DNA of 45,244 nucleotides from Lachnospiraceae bacterium UBA7205. Lineage in GTDB: Bacteria > Bacillota > Clostridia > Lachnospirales > Lachnospiraceae. Where the stretch lies: assembly GCA_002490665.1 (NCBI GenBank), contig DKUL01000070.1:2724-47967 (forward strand). Direction: 5' to 3'. Shown one piece after another: positions 39,401 through 45,244 of this stretch (positions are counted from its first letter, which is position 1; every line of letters begins with the position of its first letter). The notes below the pieces were generated by a model, which ran no database searches, was not told the origin of the DNA, and saw only the letters and a program-made list of their open reading frames with translations. A program made the position numbers and the translations under genes.

Positions 39401-42400
39401 GTGAGAGCACGTATTTTAGCATGTATTCAGGCAGCAGTTCTGGTTATGTCGTCATTTCAGACAACGGCAAGTACGATTCCGAACGGTAATCCAGTATTGG
39501 CAATTGAGGCTGAAACAGAGTCGGAAACGGAGACTGAAGCGCAGGAGGAGCTGTACTCGGAAACGGAAGAAGTGACGGAACCAAAGACCGAAACGGAAAC
39601 TGCGACTGAAACGAAAGACATGTCGGAAACGGAGACTGGAACGGAAGACGTGACGGAACCAAAGGCCGAAACGGAAAATGAAACGGAAGACGTGTCGGAA
39701 ACGGAGACCGAAACGGAGATAAAGACGGAAGATGTGTCGGAAACGGAGACTGGAACCGACGACATGACGGAGACTGGAACGGAAGACGTGACGGAGACCG
39801 AAACGGATGCAGATAATGACATAGATACCACCCGATACCTGACAACGGTTGATGCAGTGGGAGAAAAACTGCGGGAATCGCTGAAAAACAGGGAATCAGA
39901 AATTACAGTTTATTTTCAGACAACAGAGAAGCCGGATGATGAAATTGCCACAGAAATCTGGAACACAGCGCTGGAACATACGGGAAAGCCGACAGAAGGA
40001 GATTATATTCTCTTTCAATATGAAAGTCTTGAAATCCCTGGCTATGACATAACTGTAGATGTATCCACGGCAACACAAAACAGTGGTACATCCCCGGAAA
40101 CGACATATTATCTGCCGATTACATATAAAGTAACCTATTATACGACATACGCGCAGGAAATGGAGTTGGACCATGCGGTAGAAACGGTAATCGGGCGTTT
40201 TGGATGGAATGAAGATACCAGCGACTACCAAAAGATTAAGACGATTTACGATTATATTTGCAGGAACGATAAAAATGAAAATCCGGATGATGCAGGTGAT
40301 GCGTTAAAGCATACAGCCTATGGGGCTTTGATCAATAAGACGGCGGAATGCCATGGTTATGCAAGCCTGCTGTACCGTCTGCTTTTGGAATGCGGCATTG
40401 ATTCAAGGATTATAAGCGGAACGGCAGACGGTGAAAATCATGTATGGAATATTGTAAAGTGCGGAGACTTCTATTACTATCTGGATGCGGCATGGGATGC
40501 CGGGAAGACGAGTTATGGCTGTTTTTTGAAAGGGTCAGACAGCTTCAGTGACCATATGGCGGAAGCTGTGTTTACTTCAGAGGAGTTTATGACAACGTAT
40601 CCGGTTTCAAAGGCGGATGCGTCTGTCTGTGATGTGGATAATGGCAGCGGGGATGGCGAAGAAAGCGGAGATGGTACGGAGACCGAAGATGGTACAGAGA
40701 CTGAAACAGAAACAGAATCCGAAAGTGACCTTGAGGAGCTTCTTGCTACGTCCGGGATTTCTTCCGAAGCCGAAACTGAAACAGAAACAGAATCCGAAAG
40801 CAGCCCGACAGGCGAAGACGTACAGGAAAATGACAAAAGACCATGCATCATGGCAGATGGCGTACTGTTTCCGGGCAAAAAGGCGGATGGCTATAGCGCA
40901 GTCTATACCGGGGAGAAAATCTGTCCGGCAATGACAGTGAGATACACTTACCAGGACAGCAAGGGCAAGTCAAAGGTGCAGACCTTGAAGCTGAATGTGG
41001 ACTATACTGTGACGTACAGAAATAACATAAACGTAGGGGGAGAAAAAGCGACCGTGACCATAAAGGGTATCGGCGAGTACCAGGGAACGGCCACGAAAGA
41101 ATTTGACATCACGCAAAAGAGCATCAGCAAAGTTACGCTTTCTGCGGTGGGTGATATTAAGTATGGCGAAGTGCCCGAGGTCACGGTCATGGACGGGACA
41201 AAGGAACTGGTCAAGGGCAGGGATTACACGGTGAGCTGGACGGAAGGCAGTGCGGATACGACTACAGTATCAAAGCTGACCGTAAAGGCGGTAGAAAGCA
41301 ACAGCTGCAATTATATGGGGACGGCGAGCAAGAAAGCAGCCTTTAATATTTTAGGAACGGACGTGGAAAATGCTGTTTCGATTGCAGAAGCCAGCGTTGA
41401 ATGGAAAAACCCCAGTAAGGTTTATACTTACAATGGGAAGGCGCAGAAGCCGGCGGTTGTGGTAAAGGATAAGGACGGCAGAAAGGTCTCTTCAAGCTAT
41501 TACAAGGTTATTTACACCAACAATGTCAACGCGGGAACAAACACGGCGAAAGCATATGTTGTCGGCGTGACGAAAAAGGGAGCGGGCTATTACGGCATTT
41601 CCGAACCGTTGGAATTTTCCATCAGTCAAAAGAGCTTCAGCAAGGTATCGGTGTCCATCAAGGGAACCATCCCGAAGTCTGGCACGATTTCTGACATTCA
41701 GAATGCCATTAATGAAGCCGTTGTGGTAAAGGACGGCAGGACGATACTTTCATATGGGGAGGATTACACGATTGACTATGGCGATATAAAATCATTTGAC
41801 AACATCAAGATAGGCGTGAAATATGAGATTACAATACTGCCTGTGAGAAAAGACGGAAATTATACGTCGGATACAAAGACACTGAAAATCAAGTTTGGCC
41901 AGCTGAACCTTGCAAGCAGGACTGCGACCGTTTCTTTGACGATTACAAACGTGGATGAGAAAAAGGTCACGCTGATGTATAATGGCAAGACACTTGAACA
42001 GGACAAGGATTACACGGTGACATCAATCAAACAGAACAGGAACACGGGGCTGTATACCGTGAAAATCAAGGCAGTGAAGGGAAGTCCTTACAAGGGCAGC
42101 CTGACATTCAAGGATGCGCAGGCGCTTTTGCTGACACTGAATAAAGAGCTGATAACAGGAAAGTCAGGGGAGACAGTTCAGCTGAGCGCGGCAGTAACAC
42201 CGCCAAGTATACAGTACAGCACGATAAAATGGGAATCTTCAAATGAGGGCGTGGCGACTGTCACGGACCAGGGTCTGGTGAGCCTGGTGGGCAGCGGCAT
42301 GGCAGTTATTACGGCAAGTACAAGTGCAGAGCAGCTTGTATTGTCCGCCCAGTGTCGTGTGACAGTAGAGGGAGAGCTGGAAAATTATGTCTCGGTAACT

Positions 42401-43252
42401 GATTTTGGAGCGGTGCCCAACGATGGCGAGGATGACCGGGATGCATTTACGCGGGCGCTTGACGCACTGGGAAAAGGGGACTACGAAGGATATGATACAG
42501 TATATGTTCCTGAGGGGACGTATCATATTGACCCTGAATATGGCATTGTCATGCCTGCCAACACAAAACTTTATATGCATGAAGATGCAGTTTTGCAGGC
42601 ATTGCTGTCCAAAACCAAGCAAAGTCAGGTTATCGGTGTCTATCAGTCGGATATAGAAGTCAGCGGCGGCACCATCATCGGAGATCTGCGGGCGGCAGGG
42701 AAGTCCGGGGAAAGCGGAATGGGCATTCGGATACAGTACGCCCAAAATGTCTTCATCCATGACGTGAATATAAAGGAGTGCCGCGGTGACGGCATTTATA
42801 TCGGCGGAAATGGGACAGGTTCCACCAATATCAGTATAACAAACTGTACGATTGCCGATAACAGCAGAAACTGTCTCGGCATTGTCAGCGCACATAATGT
42901 CTATGTGGACGGCTGTACAATTACGGGAGCGGGAAGGCTGCATGGCACTGCGCCGAGAGCCTGCATATTAATAGAGAAAAATAGTGGGGATGAAGTCTGC
43001 ACGGACATTGTGATAAAGAATTCAACCATAGACAATAAAGCTGTCTGCAGTTCGCAGTCCGAAGCGTACGCGTTTGGTTCCGCGTGGGTAAACTATCCGA
43101 ATTCCCCTGTGATACAAGGGAATCGTCTGACGGTGGAAAATTGTACTTTTAGGGGAAAGGTTGCGAATTATTCCGTGACAAATGCGAAGTTTATTAAGTG
43201 CAAGTTTGACGGTGAAACAATTTTTAAACAGGGTACCGTTGTACAAAACTGA
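39401..43252 (+). CDS. Giant secreted protein: transglutaminase-like, Ig-like repeats and beta-helix domain
   Basis: A 1283-residue exported protein. In order: signal peptide (~1-30); a Thr/Glu-rich low-complexity stretch (~34-144) built from TETE and EDVTE/EDVSE units; a transglutaminase-like domain with Cys317 (AECHGYA), His347 (NHVWN) and Asp362 (LDAAWD); a second acidic linker (~410-470); about four Ig-like modules with the D-Y-T-V-x-Y pattern (~500-900); a BIG2 domain (~913-977); and a pectate-lyase-like beta-helix starting TDFGAVPNDGEDDRDAF (~995-1283). The GTG start at 39401 has AAGGAGG nine bases upstream; an in-frame ATG at 39374 precedes that site. There is no LPXTG or SLH anchor. 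It probably binds or remodels wall or glycan material. Confidence 0.85.
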   Translation: MRARILACIQAAVLVMSSFQTTASTIPNGNPVLAIEAETESETETEAQEELYSETEEVTEPKTETETATETKDMSETETGTEDVTEPKAETENETEDVSETETETEIKTEDVSETETGTDDMTETGTEDVTETETDADNDIDTTRYLTTVDAVGEKLRESLKNRESEITVYFQTTEKPDDEIATEIWNTALEHTGKPTEGDYILFQYESLEIPGYDITVDVSTATQNSGTSPETTYYLPITYKVTYYTTYAQEMELDHAVETVIGRFGWNEDTSDYQKIKTIYDYICRNDKNENPDDAGDALKHTAYGALINKTAECHGYASLLYRLLLECGIDSRIISGTADGENHVWNIVKCGDFYYYLDAAWDAGKTSYGCFLKGSDSFSDHMAEAVFTSEEFMTTYPVSKADASVCDVDNGSGDGEESGDGTETEDGTETETETESESDLEELLATSGISSEAETETETESESSPTGEDVQENDKRPCIMADGVLFPGKKADGYSAVYTGEKICPAMTVRYTYQDSKGKSKVQTLKLNVDYTVTYRNNINVGGEKATVTIKGIGEYQGTATKEFDITQKSISKVTLSAVGDIKYGEVPEVTVMDGTKELVKGRDYTVSWTEGSADTTTVSKLTVKAVESNSCNYMGTASKKAAFNILGTDVENAVSIAEASVEWKNPSKVYTYNGKAQKPAVVVKDKDGRKVSSSYYKVIYTNNVNAGTNTAKAYVVGVTKKGAGYYGISEPLEFSISQKSFSKVSVSIKGTIPKSGTISDIQNAINEAVVVKDGRTILSYGEDYTIDYGDIKSFDNIKIGVKYEITILPVRKDGNYTSDTKTLKIKFGQLNLASRTATVSLTITNVDEKKVTLMYNGKTLEQDKDYTVTSIKQNRNTGLYTVKIKAVKGSPYKGSLTFKDAQALLLTLNKELITGKSGETVQLSAAVTPPSIQYSTIKWESSNEGVATVTDQGLVSLVGSGMAVITASTSAEQLVLSAQCRVTVEGELENYVSVTDFGAVPNDGEDDRDAFTRALDALGKGDYEGYDTVYVPEGTYHIDPEYGIVMPANTKLYMHEDAVLQALLSKTKQSQVIGVYQSDIEVSGGTIIGDLRAAGKSGESGMGIRIQYAQNVFIHDVNIKECRGDGIYIGGNGTGSTNISITNCTIADNSRNCLGIVSAHNVYVDGCTITGAGRLHGTAPRACILIEKNSGDEVCTDIVIKNSTIDNKAVCSSQSEAYAFGSAWVNYPNSPVIQGNRLTVENCTFRGKVANYSVTNAKFIKCKFDGETIFKQGTVVQN
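39500..39815 (+). repeat. Coding low-complexity repeats (Thr/Glu)
   Basis: Imperfect direct repeats of GAAACGGA/GGAGACTGAAACG type and longer units containing GAAGACGTGACGGA or GAAGACGTGTCGGA recur. They encode a flexible, strongly acidic spacer. A shorter relative lies at about 40675-40800. Such tracts can change length by slippage without breaking the frame when units are multiples of three. Confidence 0.7.
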
Positions 43253-43300
43253 TAGATAGGGAACTTATGATGAAAGGGTATATCAGGAGGAATAAAAGGC

Positions 43301-44296
43301 ATGGCGTATGATATGATTCGTCTGGCAGACAGACCGGACTTAAAGGAGTGTGCCGCACAGTGGTTTCACGAGAAATGGGGCATTCCGGTGGAGGCATACA
43401 TGGAGAGCATGGAGGCGTGTCTGGAAAAGAAAAGCGCCGTGCCGCAATGGTATCTGGCGATGGAATGCGGGCAGATTGTCGGCGGCATGGGCGTGATTGA
43501 GAATGATTTCCACGACCGGAAAGACCTTGCCCCGAATGTCTGCGCCGTCTACACGGAGGAGCCAAAGAGGGGACAGGGCATAGCGGGGGCGCTGCTGAAC
43601 ATGGTCTGCAAGGATATGAGCGACAGGGGCATCGACACGCTTTACCTTGTGACAGACCACACGTCGTTTTATGAGCGTTATGGCTGGGAATTCCTGTGCA
43701 TGGTGCAGGGCGACGGAGAACCGGACATGACGAGGATGTATGTTCACAGGATGCCACAGGAAAAATACTACACAACCGAGGATTTTTATAATATGCCTGA
43801 GGAGATTCGTGCTGAACTGATTGACGGTGAGATTATTTATATGGCTTCGCCCAGCCGTATTCATCAGGAGATTCTGGGTGAATTGTTCAACCAAATTAAA
43901 AATTATATCAAGTCAAAAAATGGTAGGTGCCATGTATACCCCGCCCCATTTGGCGTGCAGCTTAACGAAAGTACGGATACAGTGCTGGAACCTGACATCT
44001 CTGTCATCTGTGACCCTGGTAAATTAAACGACCGTGGCTGCCTTGGCGCACCGGACTGGATTATCGAGATTGCCTCGCCGTCCAATCCGCAGCATGATTA
44101 TATCACAAAGCTGAATCTGTACAATAGCGCCAATGTGCGAGAATACTGGATTGTCGATCCGCAGAGCAGCAGCATCTATGTGTATAACATGGATGGCGAC
44201 CGTTTTTGCGTGAAGGTGTACTCGTTTGACGATACCGTGAAGGTGGGAATCTATGAGGACTTGTATATTGATTTTTCCAGTCTTGATTTCGAGTAA
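43301..44296 (+). CDS. GNAT acetyltransferase fused to Uma2-family PD-(D/E)XK domain
   Basis: A 331-residue two-domain protein. Residues 1-~150 are a GNAT N-acetyltransferase: MIRLADRPDLKECAAQWFHEKWGI, then VYTEEPKRGQGIAGALLNMVCKDM (acetyl-CoA loop) and LYLVTDHTSFYERYGWEFL. Residues ~153-331 are an Uma2 (DUF820) nuclease-like domain: YTTEDFYNMPEEIRAELIDGEIIYMASPSRIHQ, VLEPDISVICDP and PDWIIEIASPSN, giving the PD-(D/E)XK-like acidic residues. The join at about 43760 is in frame with no sign of a frameshift. AGGAGG lies upstream of the ATG. The terminal codons GAG-TAA are part of a repeat hairpin. Function of the fusion is unknown; a GNAT toxin-like or modification role is only a guess. Confidence 0.87.
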   Translation: MAYDMIRLADRPDLKECAAQWFHEKWGIPVEAYMESMEACLEKKSAVPQWYLAMECGQIVGGMGVIENDFHDRKDLAPNVCAVYTEEPKRGQGIAGALLNMVCKDMSDRGIDTLYLVTDHTSFYERYGWEFLCMVQGDGEPDMTRMYVHRMPQEKYYTTEDFYNMPEEIRAELIDGEIIYMASPSRIHQEILGELFNQIKNYIKSKNGRCHVYPAPFGVQLNESTDTVLEPDISVICDPGKLNDRGCLGAPDWIIEIASPSNPQHDYITKLNLYNSANVREYWIVDPQSSSIYVYNMDGDRFCVKVYSFDDTVKVGIYEDLYIDFSSLDFE

Positions 44297-44325
44297 GACC
44301 TATGTAAATAGGTCCCTACTCGAAA
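44287..44325. terminator. Module II-type hairpin joining two convergent genes
   Basis: TTTCGAGTA (44287-44295) pairs with TACTCGAAA (44317-44325), and inside it GACCTAT-GTAA-ATAGGTC pairs perfectly. Both convergent genes end within the outer arms: GAG-TAA on the plus strand and GAG-TAG on the minus strand. There is no T-run, but the hairpin is the only separator of the two genes. Confidence 0.65.
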
Positions 44326-44780
44326 CATTCCGGGTCTCCAATCTCCTCATTTCCGAGGTATTTCGTGTATTCTTTTCCCTCATAGAAATTCATAATCGGG
44401 CGGCGCAGCTTTGACGGAAACAGTGGTAATCTGTTCAGCACTGACAAATCCAGCCACTCAAATCCGATTTGGCTGGTGTCCTTGTGGCGTGCTGCACATT
44501 CTGCCTTTCCAAGGTAGTCGCATAGAAAGACAAGGTCAATCCTGTGAAAATTTTCTCCGTGGACGCCTTCGATAACGAAGAGCAAGTCCCGGCACTGAAC
44601 TTCCATTCCGGTTTCCTCACGGACTTCGCGTTCAACAGTCTGGGGAAGCAGCTCCTCGCTGTCCTGACCGCCGCCGGGCAGAATATACCATTCTTCTTTG
44701 CCGTCACTTAGTTTTACTGCAAGCAGTCTGCCATCCCGGATGATAACTGCCTTTGCAGATGTGCGTATTTGTCTTGACAT
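44316..44780 (-). CDS. NUDIX hydrolase
   Basis: A 154-residue NUDIX protein. The Nudix box spans GGGQDSEELLPQTVEREVREETGMEV, with the metal-binding REVREETG core. It hydrolyses a nucleoside diphosphate linked to another group; the substrate cannot be deduced. The N-terminus RTSAKAVIIRDGRLLAVKL is typical of small MutT/ADP-ribose-type members. The start at 44780 is followed by a complete domain. Its last codons (TTC GAG TAG) lie in the shared hairpin with the GNAT-Uma2 gene, so the ends of the two genes are mirror images. Confidence 0.92.
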   Translation of the reverse strand: MSRQIRTSAKAVIIRDGRLLAVKLSDGKEEWYILPGGGQDSEELLPQTVEREVREETGMEVQCRDLLFVIEGVHGENFHRIDLVFLCDYLGKAECAARHKDTSQIGFEWLDLSVLNRLPLFPSKLRRPIMNFYEGKEYTKYLGNEEIGDPECFE

Positions 44781-44916
44781 GGCTGTTTTCCTTTCTGTGA
44801 TTTAATGCTGTTAAAAACATTTTACCACAGCAGTTTGCATTGTTCCATAAAGTTTCTCCAGTGACGTTTTGTAAAGGACTTTTTAATCAAATTCACAGAA
44901 AGTTTACAATTCAGGG

Positions 44917-44959
44917 CAAAAAAATAGAGCCAGGAACCCGTTTTTTAGATTCCTGGCTC
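44917..44959 (-). terminator. Terminator of the Rpn-type gene
   Basis: On the minus strand GAGCCAGGAA pairs with TTCCTGGCTC around a 13-base loop and is followed by TATTTTTTT. The rest of the 44781-44970 gap is AT-rich with no gene. Confidence 0.85.
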
Positions 44960-44970
44960 ATTAGTGCCAT

Positions 44971-45244
44971 TTATATATTCTGGTCTGTTTTCAATTTTCT
45001 CACTTCGTCAACTGAAAGGCCAACAAATTCTGCAATCTTTTCAAGCGTTATTGTCCCATCTTCCAGCATTTTCTTTGCAACATTTATCATTCCTTCTTTT
45101 AATGTCTGATTCCTCATATCTTCCATAGCACGGCACATAATCTCGATTCCCTCCTTGCTCTCTTTGAAAAATCTCACCCTGTCTGCCAGTGTCCCATAAT
45201 ACATATCCGCTGCGTCTGTGCAGGAGAAGTCATGCATTAACTTC
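44971..45244 (-). CDS. Rpn/PD-(D/E)XK family transposase-like nuclease, C-terminal part
   Basis: The frame is open to the window's right edge; 90 or so residues are visible (KLMHDFSCTDAADMYYGTLADRVRFFKESKEGIEIMCRAMEDMRNQTLKEGMINVAKKMLEDGTITLEKIAEFVGLSVDEVRKLK). This is the C-terminal tail of Rpn-family recombination-promoting nucleases, also annotated as PDDEXK_2 'transposases'; the catalytic part lies outside. The Met at 45237 is internal. The end carries the usual short helix-turn-helix-like repeat (LEKIAEFVGLSVDEVRKLK). Confidence 0.8.
   Translation of the reverse strand, partial: KLMHDFSCTDAADMYYGTLADRVRFFKESKEGIEIMCRAMEDMRNQTLKEGMINVAKKMLEDGTITLEKIAEFVGLSVDEVRKLKTDQNI

Noticed and set aside
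39500..39815. CRISPR-like array
   Set aside because: The repeats are short, imperfect, in frame and without unique spacers; they encode the acidic linker of the surface protein. No other array-like pattern was found.
39444..39845. Minus-strand Ser/Pro/Phe and Val/Ser repeat proteins
   Set aside because: They are the complement of the Thr/Glu coding repeats; the plus-strand frame has the signal peptide, ribosome binding site and downstream domains.

Overview
The window looks like a chromosomal segment of a motile, Gram-positive anaerobe of the Lachnospiraceae type (Clostridia). That reading rests on the gene set: YesM/YesN two-component regulation, a LytTR/DUF3021 pair, a PadR regulator beside a TraX-like protein, CheD and a methyl-accepting protein, an AAA-ATPase with a PD-(D/E)XK tail, and a sugar ABC importer without its own ATPase. 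It also rests on strong AGGAGG-type ribosome binding sites and sigma-A promoters. The assignment is inference from family content; no rRNA or tRNA gene is present to fix it.

Layout. 1-2.1 kb: an AT-rich patch with the 3' end of an unknown gene and a small two-gene ABC transporter, followed by a LytTR regulator and its DUF3021 membrane partner. 2.6-8.4 kb: an AAA-ATPase/nuclease protein, cheD with a small helical protein, a PHP phosphoesterase, a PAP2 phosphatase, an orphan Phd/YefM-like protein and a membrane-anchored glycerophosphodiesterase. 8.8-16 kb: an M13 lipoprotein peptidase, an SH3 secreted protein, a Cys-rich HD hydrolase, two RNA methyltransferases and a small membrane protein. 16.2-17.7 kb: PadR, a tiny membrane ORF and TraX.

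17.7-30.6 kb is a polysaccharide utilisation locus. YesM and YesN sense a signal. A lipoprotein binding protein and two permeases import an oligosaccharide, with a DUF624 protein beside them. Cytoplasmic GH88, DUF2264 and heparinase II/III proteins then process it. A lyase plus an unsaturated glucuronyl hydrolase implies a uronic-acid-containing substrate. 30.7-32.6 kb: an ABC-F ATPase behind a long structured leader, sitting directly upstream of the heparinase gene. 32.7-39.4 kb: a small exported protein, an anion/Na+ antiporter-type carrier, a cytidylate-kinase-like protein, a chemoreceptor, an exported protein, a rhomboid protease and a metallophosphoesterase. 39.4-43.3 kb: a giant secreted transglutaminase/Ig/beta-helix protein. 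43.3-45.2 kb: a GNAT-Uma2 fusion, a NUDIX hydrolase and the 3' end of an Rpn-type nuclease.

Between genes there is a dispersed family of structured repeats. Module I is an outer stem, a conserved A/G-rich spacer and an inner hairpin; its stems differ in sequence but still pair. Module II is a GAGTAG...CTACTC palindrome that supplies stop codons to three genes and has left a fragment inside the heparinase coding sequence. One related unit sits inside a 137-bp MITE-like element with 14-bp inverted ends and an 8-bp target duplication. Several perfect palindromes overlap or adjoin good promoters and are probable operators. No CRISPR array, tRNA, rRNA or complete transposase gene was seen.
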